A DNA stretch of 64,000 nucleotides from the NCBI GenBank assembly GCA_019448385.1, contig JAGTXO010000014.1, positions 124,001 to 188,000 on the forward strand. The letters are read 5' to 3'. Source of the DNA: Diacronema lutheri. Lineage: Eukaryota > Haptophyta > Pavlovophyceae > Pavlovales > Pavlovaceae. The notes beneath the pieces are model-generated. The model saw nothing but the letters and a program-made list of their open reading frames with translations, was not told the origin of the DNA and did not search any database. Positions 10,497-21,800 of this stretch are shown here, one piece after another (within the stretch, counting starts at the first letter, position 1; each line of letters opens with the position of its first letter). The translations under genes and the position numbers were made by a program.

Positions 10497-11285
10497 TTAT
10501 GACCACGCACGGCTCAAGGCGCCACCTCTCAACGGTGGCGCGCCGCGCTGCGCGCCGGCCGTCGGCTGGCCGCTTGCGTCGACGACCACCGCCTGCCGCG
10601 GCGGCAGACTGCTGCCCGCGTGCGCGAGGGGCCAGTGGAGCTGCTGCTGGCCGGCCGCGTGCGCAGCGACCGAGCTCGCCTCGCGCGCTCGCCCCGCCCC
10701 GCCGCCCTCGTTGCTCAGCCCGAGCTTTGCCGCGATCCACTCAAGCCAGCCGGCGGAAAGCGGACAGACGAGCCGGTACGCGTCGTACTGCACGCCGTCG
10801 ATAAGGTAATGGCCAGGGTACCAACCGCCCGCGGGGTCGGGGCAGAAGCCGTGCCGCTCGTAGAAGCGGCACGCCGCGATGTTCAGCGACTTGACGTGCA
10901 GCGCCGCGACCGTGCACGCTAGCGAGCGCAGCACGGAGAGGATCCGCCGCAGCAGCTCGGCGCCGACGCCCAATCGGCGAAAGGATTCGTGCACGCCGAG
11001 CGTCATGATGTACCCCTCGCGCCCGCGGTCGGTCTCCGCCGCCATCAGCTCGTCAGACACTGTGCGCGCCGACGCGATGCCGATGATCCGCCCATCCGGA
11101 GTGACGCCGAGCACCGTGTAGTGGCCGTCGGTGAAGAGCCGTTGGTAAAAGCCCTCCGAGTAGCGCACGGGGAAGAGCTGGCGTTGCAGCTCGTCGACCT
11201 GCGGCACGTCCTGCGGCGCAATGTCGCGGTATATGACCACCCTCGCGCCCAAATCCGGCTCGGACCGTGCTCTGCCGTGCACCAT
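10497..11285 (-). CDS. NAA60/NatF-like N-alpha-acetyltransferase
   Basis: One intronless frame encodes 262 aa. Residues about 18-175 are a GNAT domain: VVIYRDIAPQDVPQVDELQ, YIMTLGVHESFRRLGVGAEL (the acetyl-CoA Q/RxxGxG/A loop is RRLGVG) and AALHVKSLNIAACRFYERHGF, then YLIDGVQYDAYRLVCPL. This order and the LGV and HVKSLN..A..FYE signatures match NAA60. In animals NAA60 is Golgi-associated and acetylates N-termini of transmembrane proteins. The last 70 residues are Ala/Gly-rich, and WLEWIAAKLGL could be the amphipathic membrane helix. The start gives the whole fold with a short leader. It lies 131 bp upstream of the stop of the BTB gene. Confidence 0.85.
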   Translation of the reverse strand: MVHGRARSEPDLGARVVIYRDIAPQDVPQVDELQRQLFPVRYSEGFYQRLFTDGHYTVLGVTPDGRIIGIASARTVSDELMAAETDRGREGYIMTLGVHESFRRLGVGAELLRRILSVLRSLACTVAALHVKSLNIAACRFYERHGFCPDPAGGWYPGHYLIDGVQYDAYRLVCPLSAGWLEWIAAKLGLSNEGGGAGRAREASSVAAHAAGQQQLHWPLAHAGSSLPPRQAVVVDASGQPTAGAQRGAPPLRGGALSRAWS

Positions 11286-11416
11286 TGCCGCGGGAAATGA
11301 AATGATGGCGGGTCAAACAAAGTACAAACCATGGTTTTTCGGGTGCTATGGCCGGGAGGGCGTGCGGCGCCGTGATGCGACCGCGGCGCGCGCCCCTCGC
11401 CTCGGCGGGCGCGCCA

Positions 11417-13750
11417 TCAGTCGGCGATGCGCTTGCGCTTGAGCGGCGGGGGCGACGAGCTGTCCTTGCGGCTCGACGCAACCGCGCGCGTCACCTCGAC
11501 GAGCAGGTGCGGCGACGCGGTCAGCTCCTCCCAGTGGTCCGTCTTGACGATCGCGTCGTAGTTGGCGAGGATGAAGGCGAGGCACTGCTGCTTAAGCTCA
11601 GAGCCCTCGCAGTCAAAGCGGTCGGCCGACTGGTAGATGCGGCAGACCGTCTCCGTCGTGATTGACTTGCGCAGCGCGAAGCCGCAGATGAGCTTAAGGC
11701 CGGGCAGCATGTATTGGTCGGCGAGCGCGAGCAGGCCGGGCGCGATGTCAGCCTCGACCTCGATTGCGCCCGCGTACAGATAGTCGAGCATCTTGCGGAA
11801 GACCGCGGGCTCCGTCTCCTTCACGGTGATCGTCCACAGCGGCGCGCGCGCGCTTGGCAAGCGCTCGGCGTCGGCCGCGCCCGCCGCGCGCGCGCCGGCT
11901 GTGCCATTACCACCGCCGCCGTCCTCGCCGTCGCCGTCGCCCGCCGCGGGCCGACCCTCGGCGAGGCCGGACGAGAGCATGGCCCGGAACGTCTCGCACC
12001 TCGCGACGAGCACGCACCGGTGCGCGTAGATCCGCTCGCCCTCGACCTTGAGCACGACGTCGGCGGTCGAGTCGTCGGCGAGCATCGTTCGCATCTGGCT
12101 GAGCGCGCCCTTGTTGAGCGCGTGGCGCTGCGCAACCTCGCGCGCGGAGAGCGGCGTGAACGGGCCGTGCCGAATGAACGCGCCCGGAGCGCTCACGTGC
12201 AGCTGCGCGTCGTGCGAGCCGCTGTCGGCGCGGCCGCCGCGCGCGTCGGGCGGGCGGCCATGCTCGAAGGCCGCGTGCAGGAAGAGCTCGCCCTCGCCAA
12301 CCATCGGCACGCACCAGCCAGAAGCGCAGCCATCGATGAGCGGCAGCTGCGTGTGCGAGAGCTCCTCTTCTTGCGTGAAGGCGAATGAGTCGAACCACGT
12401 CGTGCACCGGTCGCGGTTGCCCAGCGCGCACGCGCCGATGTAGGCTGACGTTGGCCGCCGGAACGGGATCGCGGACTTTTCGAGCTTGCAGTTGACGTAA
12501 AAGTCAACCTGCGCGGCGCGCGCGCGGAGCGCAACGAGCGATAGGCGCGTGAGCGCCCATTGCGCCGCAGCGGCCAAGCGGCCGCCGTCGGCGCGCGCGC
12601 GCAGCCGTCCATCGGTGACACGAGCTGTCTGTTCATTGGCTCAGGTGGTTGATCCTGTGTTCAACATCGTCATCTGGACGCGGGGCGCGCGCGCGGCGCC
12701 GGGCGCGCGGCCGGGCGCACCGTCTTCTCCGCCCAGTTGAAGGTGAGGTCGATGCGGTACCAGACGTGCGGCACGTACGGCACGGCGCCGTACGACGAGC
12801 CGCCCGAGCCGAGGAGCCCCATGCACCCTTCGCGCGTGAACTGGAACTGCGCGACCCGCCGGTTCACCTCGTTTGACTCGCCTAAGATGAAGTGGCCCGC
12901 ATCTGTGCGCCGACGGGTAGCGCGAGCGGCACGACGTGAGCACCGACGCGCGTGGGCGTGGGTGACGACAATCGGGAAAGCCGGCACGCGCACACGCGTG
13001 CGCGATGCCCGCCGCCGTGCCGAGCGCGATGCTCGCCGGCGCTGAGCACGTGCTGCCGCGCCGCACCCGGCCGCTCACAACCTCGCCCCATGCGCGGCAC
13101 GCTGCGCGAGCCGGCGAAGGCGCGCACCAGAATTGGGCGAGTCGGTGCGCACGTAGAAGGTGACGCGGTGCGGCTGGAATGTCTCGAGCTCGGGCCGCAC
13201 CGTGTCCGACTCCTCCTCGAACGCGCCGTCGCCCTTGGATGGCAGAACGGTCATCACCATGCCAAAGTTGGAGTCGTTGCCGCCCTTGAGGAACATGGAG
13301 GGGTGGCCGGTGGCGCTGACGTCCTCGTCGAAGCCGTACTCGTAGTGCGTCTCGCACGTCACCTTCCTGCGCTCGTGGGGCCGCGCGCGAGGCGCGAGAA
13401 GTATCCACCAACCGCGACCGTCAGCGGCGGGCGCGCGCCGCGCGCTCGCGCGTGCTCACGCAGGTCGGCCAGGCGGCGAGGCGGTCGCGATCGAGGCGCG
13501 GAGAGTAGTGCGGCGCAGGCGCCCATCACCATTTGCCCAGGTCACAGTTTGCAAAGTTCTCCTCGAGCGCGACGTGCGCGCGCATCGAGCGCACGTGGAC
13601 GACGCCATTGAGCGGCGCCGGCTCGGCCTCGGCCTCGCCGTCGACGAGGCGGTGTGCGGTGAGCTCGACCTGCCAGGGCAGGCTGGCGCAGGTTTGCTCG
13701 GGCACCTTTGCCCACTTGAGCTGCACGCTTGTCTCGTTGTGCAGCGACAT
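11417..13750 (-). CDS. BTB-BACK protein with N-terminal LamG/concanavalin-like domain
   Basis: Four exons (13750-13530, 13366-13128, 12902-12721, 12508-11417) join in frame to 577 aa. Residues about 60-260 look like a jelly-roll: VVHVRSMRAHVALEENFANC, GHPSMFLKGGNDSNFGMV, HVWYRIDLTFNWAEKT then VDFYVNCKLEKS. A BTB/POZ domain follows at about 355-470 (STADVVLKVEGERIYAHRCV; MLDYLYAGAIEVE), then a BACK-like helical part. The C-terminus PPLKRKRIAD could be a nuclear signal. BTB proteins are often CUL3 adaptors, so a ubiquitin-ligase role is an inference. The donors are GTGATG, GTGCGC and GTGCGC. The frame stays open upstream to an ATG at 13915. Confidence 0.8.
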
Positions 13751-14659
13751 GAGCGCCCGAACGACCAACCCTCCCCCACGATGGAAGCCTCGTTGGATGC
13801 CGCCTTCAAACGTCAATAGGCATGCCTTTTCAAAATCGGCGTTGGCTTGGTTAAAAATAACGAAATCCAAAGCACAATCATGGATGGCTTTTCGGCGACC
13901 TGTCGCCGGACCCAATCCCGCACCGCCGACCCCATCCGCTCCTGCGAAAAGAAGCGGACAAGCGGCGTTTGTCAGCTCGAGGGCATTGAATAGCCCGGGC
14001 CGGCGGGCGCTGCGGCTGCAGCAGGCGCTGCCCGGTCTGGAATTTTTCTTTCTCTTTTTGTTTCAGGGCCGGTCGCATAGAGGCGAGACCCTAGAGAGGA
14101 CAGCAACGTTGGCATGCTCCGTACAGACCTCATCGTGGGGCCTCTGATGTAGCTGCGGCGGCGCACGCGCGCGCCACGTCGGCGCCCATCGAGCCGGACG
14201 CGAGCAGTGCGACAATCACGAGCAGAGAGAAGGCGCATAGCGCGGCTTGGAGGATGACGAGCTGCAGCTCGCGCCTACGAGCGACGCCGTCGCGCGGCTG
14301 CAGGGGCCTCCGGCGTCGGTCGCGCGCGCGAGAGAGCCGGATTGCGGCGAGCACCGCTTCACCCGCCTTGTCCACGGCCGAGTTGCAGGGCGGGAACGGC
14401 GGCTTGCATGCAAGCCGGAGCGTGCCGTCCAACGGTGGCCGGCGCACATGCCATTTGCGCTGGAGCGTTCGAACTGTTGGCGACGGCGCGGACGAGGTGA
14501 CGATGGTCCACGACATCCACGCTCGGGCTGCCGTCCTCGAGGTGGAACTTGCCTCCGCCGGATTTGGCTGTGTGTAAAAACTTTGCGCCCCAATTATTGC
14601 GCTCGAAGCTATAAGTGTAGTAGTTGTGAAAAGTTGAAAGTTCTGTGCAAGTGGCCGGG
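13751..14659. other. Divergent intergenic region between the BTB and PARP genes
   Basis: An AT-richer patch (13850-13885) lies just upstream of the BTB start. A T-rich tract ending in TTTCAG (about 14041-14065) would make a good plus-strand acceptor, for instance for a PARP 5'UTR intron, with no supporting data. A minus-strand frame at 14516-14130 has one hydrophobic segment (LVILQAALCAFSLLVIVALL) and could be a small membrane protein. It has no recognised family and is not called as a gene. Confidence 0.35.
14574..14645. promoter_or_regulatory. AT-rich island before the PARP start codon
   Basis: About 70 bp of markedly lower GC than its surroundings, including CAATTATTGC and TATAAGTGTAG, directly precedes ATG 14660. 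Similar islands precede other starts in the window. Core promoter or 5'UTR function is inferred from position and composition. Confidence 0.4.
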
Positions 14660-17600
14660 ATGTCTCGCAGAAGCGCGCGCGCGCCCAAGCCGCCGGCCGA
14701 CGCGCGGGCGGAGGACGAGGCGCAGCCGTCCGCCACAGGTCGCGCCACTGGCGTCAAGGCCAAGACGTCCGTTGCTCCGCCCGCGACGCCGCCCGCCAAG
14801 CGCGGGCGCGCCGCTGCCAAGTCGACCGCGGCGGCAGTACCGCCTGCGCCGCCGTCGGCAAGCAAGAAAGGCCTCTCAGGCCTCGCACCGCCGCTCGCCG
14901 TGGCGGGCGTGCTCGTCCTCGACACTGGCCTTACCATACATGATGCCGCGCTCGCCTCGCGCGCGTCCGTCTTCTCGCCGCCGTCGGACGGGCTCGCGCG
15001 CTCGGCGCGGCTCGCGCTCGTCGAGCCTCTGATCAACTCGGACAAGTGTGAGCGCGCAGTACGCCGCGCGCGCGAGGGTGGCGCGCTCGCGCGCCTATTG
15101 GCCGCGGCGCTGTCGCCCACTTGGCACGCGCCCGCCCACGCGCCTCGGCGCACGCGGCTTGGCGCGCTCGCCCGCCGCAGCGCTCGACAGGCCGGCCGCG
15201 CGCCTGCGCGTGCGCCCGCGCCGCGCCTCGCCGCCGGCGGCGCAGATTACATCTTGCAGCTGCTCGCCGACCCCGGCCCGCCCACTACGGGCCGCGCCAA
15301 GTCGCGCAAGGCGGCAGCGCTCTCTGGTGGATGCTTTTGGCTCTACTCGCGCTGGGGCCGGACGGGCACGTCGGGAAGCAGCTCGCTTGACGGCCCGCTT
15401 GATGAGGCTCGTGGCGAGGCGGCTTTCGCCAAGCTGTACAGCGAGAAGACTGGTCCGCGCGCGTGCGCATTCACCGGTCTTCTTTCTGCGCGCGGACCCC
15501 GCCTTCCACCTTACGTGCGAACGGCACTCACCTCTCCCGGGGAACACTGCGCTCCGCCCCGCCGGCCAGGCCACCCGTGGGGCGCGCCGCAGCCGCAGCA
15601 GCCGGGAAAGTACGCGCACCTCGCGGGCGCCGCGCTTGGCGTCGCGTCCGGCAGCTCGCTCGCGATGTGGCAGTACGAGCTGACCGACGACCCGCACGGC
15701 AAGCCCGATGGCTGGTACGATTACGAGCCCGCCACGTGCGCTCAGGTAGGGCCCGCCGCGCGGTGCGGCGCGCGCGGCGCGTGCGGTCGGCGTCGACGCG
15801 TGCGGGATTGCCTTTCGGAAACGGCCACCTTTCGGAACAGGCCACCTTTCGGAAAAGGCCACCGCCATCCGCCGGCCGGACCGCGCCGACGCGGGATTGC
15901 TGGGCGCGCGCGGGATTGCTGGGCTGTGCGCAGAGCTCTCCACGGCGCGCAGGAGTGCGAGGCAAGCGCACGCCCGCGCCTGCCCCACGGCCGACACGAT
16001 GCGAGTCCATGGAACCTCTCCCCTCCTCGTTGTGTTGTGCCGCCCCTCTGGACGCTGCATCCCTACCGCGGCGCAGGTCAACGCGCTCTTCGCCGAGCAT
16101 GCCGCCAACCCAGCGCTCGCCGTACGCTTTGTCGCTTCTGAGGACTCGGGCTACACGTACAAGGTGGGCGCTGCAAGCGAGACGCCCACTGCGCGCTCGA
16201 GCAGCCATTGGACCGCGCACCCGCCCGCGTGCCCGCCCGCCCGCACGCGCGCGCGTGCCGCTTCGCCACCCGGCGCGTCAGCCGTGACGCAGCGCGTGGC
16301 GCCACCCGGCGCGTCAGCCGTGACGCAGCGCGTGGCGCCGACGCGCGCTCGCCCGCCCTCGTCGCACGACACGCGCGGTTTCCGGTCGACGCCCACCCGT
16401 CGCCATCCTGCCCCGTCCGCCCGCCCGCCTGGTCGACTTGCACGCGCACACGCAGACGAACACGACGTCGGGCACAGTGCGCACGATCTGGCGCGTCGCC
16501 GCGGGAAGCGCGCACGCGAGCGGCGCGCACGCAACCGCGCGCAAGGCGCCGGCCGCGCCCAAGGCGCACAGCTCGCCGGCGGCACGCGCCCCGCCTTCTG
16601 GCGGCATCGGCGGCAGCGGCGGCGGCAGCGGCAGCGGCGCACGCCCACTCGACAGCCCAATGCACGCGGCGCTGCACGGCGGGGTGGTCTATGACGACTG
16701 GGATGGTGCCCTCACGCAGACGGAGCTGGGCAAGAATGCGAACAAGTTCATCAGAGTGCAGCTCGTGCAGCTCGGCGGGCCGTCGGGGCCAATCTACATG
16801 CACCGGCGTTGGGGCCGCGTCGGTGAGGCGGGCCAGCTCATGAAAGCGCTCGAAGGCCCGTACGATGCCGAGCGCGCGATCGGCGAGTTTCAGCAGTACA
16901 TCAAGTCGAAGACCGGCCACAAGTGGGAGCAGCGGCACGGCCAGCCGACGGCCAAGCCGGGCAAGTACGCCTTCTTGGAGATGGAGGAGGACGAGGACGT
17001 GGCGGCGAAGCAGCTCGCGGCGGCCACCGACGCGCAGGTCGCCAGCCCGGCCGGCTCGGCGACGGGCGCGCGGCCAGTGCGGACGGCGCCGTGCTCGCTC
17101 GAGGAGCCGACGCAGGTGCTCGTCGAGCTCATCTTTAAGCAGGAGACGCTGGCCGGCGCGATGCGCGAGCTGGACGTGGACACGGCGCGGCTGCCGCTCG
17201 GCGCGCTCTCACGCGCGCAGATCGCGCGCGGCGAAGCGGCGCTGTGCGCGCTCGAGGATGCCATCGCGTCTACCGCCGGCGTCGCGCAGCTGCAGGCGCT
17301 CACGTCCGCGTTCTACACGGCGATCCCGCACGACTGCGGCCGTTCCAAGCCGCCGCTGCTCAGCAGCCAGGAGGCGATTGACCGCAAGTGGGAGATGCTT
17401 GGCACGCTCGCCGACATCGACGCGGCCAACCGGATGGCGGCCGACGCCAAGCAGCAGGCGGTCAACGCGGCGGCCAACGCGGCGGCCAACGCGAGTGCGC
17501 CGCCGCGCGCGCACCCGTGTGACGACTGCTACCGGCAGCTCGAGTGCACCCTCACCCTCCTCGCGCCCGGCGCGGGCGGCGCGGGCGCGAGCGAGCTGAA

Positions 17601-18733
17601 CTGCATCGAGACGTACGTGCGCGCGACCGCCGAGCGGTCGAGCAACGGCCAGCTGCCCAAGCTGCTGCACGCGTGGCGCGCCGACAGGCGCGGCGACGAC
17701 GAGCGCTTTGCCGCGCACGGTCATCTGGCCAACCGACGATTGCTTTGGCACGGAACCAATGTCGCCGTCGTGGCCGTGCGCGCGCGCGCGCATTTCCCGC
17801 GCTTTCCGCGCCGCCCGTCGCCTACCCGCCCCTGCTGCCCCCATTTCCCACCCCTCACCTTGCTCCTCCTCCTCCTCGCCGCCCCTGCTGCCCCCACCTC
17901 CCGCCCCTCACCTTGCTCCTCCTCCTCCTACCCGCCCCTGCTGCCCCCACCTCCCGCCCCTCACCTTGCTCCTCCTCCTCCTCGCCGCCCCTGCTGCCCC
18001 CACCTCCCGCCCATCACCTTGCTCCTCCTCCTCCTACCCGCCCCTGCTGCCCCCACCTCCCGCCCCTCACCTTGCTCCTCCTCCTCCTACCCGCCCCTGC
18101 TGCCCCCACCTCCCGCCCCTCACCTTGCTCCTCCTCCTCCTACCCGCCCCTGCTGCCCCCACCTCCCGCCCCTCACCTTGCTCCTCCTCCTCCTCGCCGC
18201 CCCTGCTGCCCCCACCTCCCGCCCCTCACCTTGCTCCTCCTCCTCCTCGCCGCCCCTCCTGCCCTCGCCGCTTCGTGGCTGCGCCGCGCATACCTCGCTC
18301 GGCTCATTAGGCGATTCTCAAGTCCGGCCTGCGCATCATGCCCCACTCCGGCGCCCGGGTCGGGCGCGGAATCTACCTCGCCGACTGCCACGCCAAGAGC
18401 GCGTCGTACGTGCGGCCTGCCGGCCAGCGCGCGGTCATGTTCCTCGTCGAGGCTGCGCTCGGCAAGCAGCACCTCGTCGACTCGGATGGGCCGCACGCGT
18501 CCGGCCTCATCGCGCCACCCACCGGCTTCGATTCGGTGCTCGCGCAGGGCCGCATGCAGCCCGATCCGGCGGCTGATGAGTCGTTGCAACTCGGCGGCCA
18601 CGCGGTCGCCGTGCCGCAGGGCGTGCCCGTGCCGACGCTCGCGTCCGCGTCGGCATTCGAGCACAACGAGTTTCTGCTCTACGACGAATCGCAGCACCGC
18701 ATCCGCTACGTGCTCCTCTTCGAGTGGGACTGA
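14660..18733 (+). CDS. Poly(ADP-ribose) polymerase, WGR-WWE-WGR-PRD-catalytic
   Basis: Six exons (14660-15047, 15246-15452, 15570-15745, 16077-16163, 16432-17775, 18311-18733) give 874 aa. The order is a basic N-terminus, WGR1 (about 130-230; YSRWGRTG), WWE (about 243-315; YDYEPATCAQVNALF, QTNTTSGTVRTIWRV), a Gly/Ser linker, WGR2 (about 395-470; MHRRWGRVGEAGQ), the PARP regulatory helices and the catalytic domain. The H-Y-E triad is present: LLWHGTN, GIYLADCHAKSASY and HNEFLLYD. The Glu suggests polymer rather than mono-ADP-ribose synthesis from NAD. The protein is probably nuclear. Intron 4 needs a TG acceptor, and intron 5 holds a 53-bp satellite. It converges on the TBC gene. Confidence 0.9.
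16265..16336 (+). repeat. Perfect 36-bp tandem duplication in PARP intron 4
   Basis: Two identical 36-bp units (16265-16300 and 16301-16336), each starting GCCACCCGGCGCG and ending GCGTGGC, lie within the intron that interrupts the WWE domain. Perfect identity suggests a recent slip. TGA within each unit prevents the unit being read in the frame of the downstream exon. Confidence 0.85.
17860..18283 (+). repeat. 53-bp minisatellite, eight copies, in PARP intron 5
   Basis: Units begin at 17860, 17913, 17966, 18019, 18072, 18125, 18178 and 18231, exactly 53 bp apart. Each is a pyrimidine-rich block (TTGCTCCTCCTCCTCC, then CCCACCTCCCGCCC), with only an internal TAC/TCG variant and rare changes. 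The array fills most of the 535-bp intron that splits the catalytic domain. A period of 53 is not a multiple of three, so the protein-like PCCPHLPP repeats read in all frames are not selected coding sequence. Confidence 0.9.
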
Positions 18734-18822
18734 CGTGAGGCCGCGTCATACGGCGGAGCGTCACACTTCAAAAGGCATCCGGATGGTCCACTAGCAAATC
18801 GAAGCGGCCCAGCCGCTGAGTG

Positions 18823-21800
18823 CTATGCGAGCAGCAGTTCGAGAAGGTGCGGCTGCCGCTGCACGAATCGCGCAAAGCCATCAAAGTCGAGCGCCGTCAG
18901 CTCAACGCTCTCGCCACCGCGCCGCGCGGCGTCCGAGCCGTCGGCTATGCCCAGCGCGAGCTGTGCGTACGCGCCGCCCGTCCGCTCGTGCTCGGCGGAC
19001 TCGGCCGCGTCGGTGGCGCCGGCTGTCTTGTCGCCGCGCGGCGCGGTGCAGACGAGCGCGGCCGCGTCGGCGACGAGCGACGCCACATCGCGCTCGCACA
19101 GCACGCGCGCGTCGCGCCCCGTCCCGCTCGCTGGCGCGTTCACGACCGCATTTGCCGCCGGCGCGGCGGCGGCGCACGTGTGCGCACTGACCGCACGCGC
19201 GCTGGCGTAGGCTCGGAAGACGAGGCGCAGCCGCTCGTCGGGCGCGGGCGCGAGCGCAGCACGCAGCGCGTCAAGAAGGCGCGGCTGCGCGTGCGCGCGC
19301 TGTGCGAGCGCCTCGCACAGTCGGCGTGCCAGTCGGCCATCGCGCCAGCACGGGCTGAGAAGGCGCGACGCGAGGGCGACCCACGTGTGCGAGATGAGCG
19401 CGCCATCGCGGTCGCCGTCGCCGTCGCAGTCGCCGTCGCCGTCGCCGAGCGCGAGCCCGCCGAACGCGTCGTCCGGCAGTGCGTCGACCGTGCGGAGCAG
19501 AGCGCCGACGGGCGCGCCGTGCTCGCGCGCGAGGTCGTGCGCGAGCCGTGCGAGCTCGAGCCGGCGATGCTGCAAGCGGACGGATCGGAGGTGCGCCGCT
19601 CGTAGCTTGGCAAGCGGTGCGCCGCCGTGCGCTCGGATGGCGCGCAGGTGGCTCACGACGAGCGCGATGAAGGCGTCCACGTCCGCGCCGATGTCGTCGA
19701 GATCCTTGAGAGCAGCGTACGCGGCCTCGAGCTGCGTGCACCGCTGCAGCGCGTCCGCGCGCGCACTCAAGATCGCGAGCGCGACTGCCATCAGGGCGTC
19801 GGCGCCGTGGAAGAAGGCGAGGTCCCACACGCGCAGCGCGCACTCGGCGGGCAGCGCCGTAGTGAAAAGCCCCATGAACCATGGCGTCGAGACGAGCGCG
19901 AGCTCCGCGTCGAGCGCGTCGAGCCGCGCGACCGCGCCCGCGAGCCGCGGCTGCGCGCGCGCGAGCGCGTCGAAGAGCGCGTTGTCGAGCTGCACGCCGA
20001 GCATGCCGTGCGTGTAGTGGCACGGGAGCAGCCGCTCGGCGATGGCGCAGAGCAACCAGAAGGCGCTCTCCTCGTCCGAGAAGAGCAGCGCGAACGCGGC
20101 CACAAAGTTGAGCGACTGCGTGTAGCCGCGCGCCGGGTCGCGCAGCGCAAACGCGCACAGCACGCGCCGCAGTGGAGCGTGCGCATCGGCATGACCGAAG
20201 GCGCGGTGCTCGGGGAAGGTGCGCGGCAGATCGATCTCGATCTGCTGCACGTGCTCCGAGCCCACCTCGCCCAGCCGCGCGACGAGCTGCGCATATGTGC
20301 CCGCGCGCGCGCACAGCCGCGCGCACGCGTCCGCCCGCGCGCGCAGCTCGGACGCGCCCGAGAAGTCGGCCCACACGCGCTGGCGCAGCTCGAGCGGGAT
20401 GCCCACCGCGACAAGCCGCGCCCATTCCTCCTGCGCGCCGCGCCCACGCGGCGCGACGCCTGCGACCGACTTGGCTGGCGCGACGCCGGTCGGCAGGACC
20501 GCGTCAGCCGGGGCGCGCGGTACGGAGGTGAGCGTGTCAAACCAAGCGGCGGATTGCCGCTCCCAGCGCAGGTGCAGCCGGTGCGCCGTTGCGCGCGCGT
20601 GCTCGTAGTCGAGCGCGTCGAGTGCACCCGTGCGCACTGCCGGCTGCATGCCGAGTGCGCGGCCGGCGCTTGGCGGCCACGTGGCGCCATGCCCGCGCGG
20701 TGTGGCGTGCGGCGGCGGTGCGGCCGACGAGAAGCCGCTGCGCGGGAAGCCGTACGCGTCGTACCGCTCGGCCTCGGCGGTGCTCGATCGCGCGCCATTA
20801 GCCCCTTCCGCACCCCCATCCCACGCGCTCGCCGGCGTGCTGTCGTTGGTTGACAGGCCGCTCGCAGCCGAACTGCGCAGGCACGATCCGCCGCCATCCC
20901 GCACGCACGATCCGCCGCCATCCCGCACGCACGATCCGCCGCCATCCCACACGTGCGCGTCGCAGCCGTTGACGGCAGCGGCGGCGACGGCGGCAGCGTC
21001 GCGGCGCGCGCCACCGTCGCGCGCCCCATCCTTTGCAAACGCGCGCGCGCCATCCGCCGCCGAACCGGATGCCGTGCCGCGCCGCTTGCTCGTCGTCTGG
21101 ACGCCGGCCGCGCTGTCTGCGCCGCCGTGGCCGTCGCGCGGGGCGGCGCGGGTGTCGGCGCAGCTGCTGGTGCCAGACGCGCACGAGCTCGCGCCATCCG
21201 CCACCCCGGGCATGCCAACGACTGGCTTCGCGCGTGGGTGCGACAAGCGCGGCGGCGCGGCGGGCGCGCCGTGTGGCGCGGTTACAATCCCAGCGGGGCG
21301 AAGCGGCGCGGGCGGCGACGTCGGCACGAGCCACGCGCGCACGAGGAGCTCGCCGCGTAGCTCACGTCCGTCCACGTGCGCATGTGCCGGCAGCGCGTCG
21401 CGCGTATGCTCGCCCTTGCCCGCCGTGGCCGCGGCCACGCACGCGTCGCGCGGCGCCACACGTGCGTGTGCGAGCGCGCCCGCATGCGCCGCACGCTCTA
21501 GTCCGGCGCGCGGCGTGAGGAGGCCGATCCAGCATGGCACGCCGAGGGCGCGCCTGTCGAGCATCAGCCAGCACTCGCCCACGAGCTCGAACTGCCGCAC
21601 CGCGCGTGAGACGTACGAGGGTGCGCCGTCGTCCCACGGCCGGCGAGGCTCGCAAAGAGGACGCCGAGAGGACGCGCCCTCCTCGAGCAGACGCCGAGAG
21701 GCGCAAAGAGGACGAGCCAGCCACGTGCCCTGTGCCCCCTCCGTCGCCGTCGTACCAGACGCGCCGTCGTCGGGCGCGGCCGCGCGCGCGGGAGCGGCGT

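Noticed and set aside
14130-14516. Small minus-strand frame with one hydrophobic segment
   Set aside because: Only one plausible membrane helix and no family or splice support; mentioned under the gap instead.
17544-18576. Protein-like PCCPHLPPLTLLLLLL repeats across PARP intron 5
   Set aside because: The 53-bp period reads in all three frames, and removing the segment rejoins VAVVA to AILKSGL of the PARP fold.
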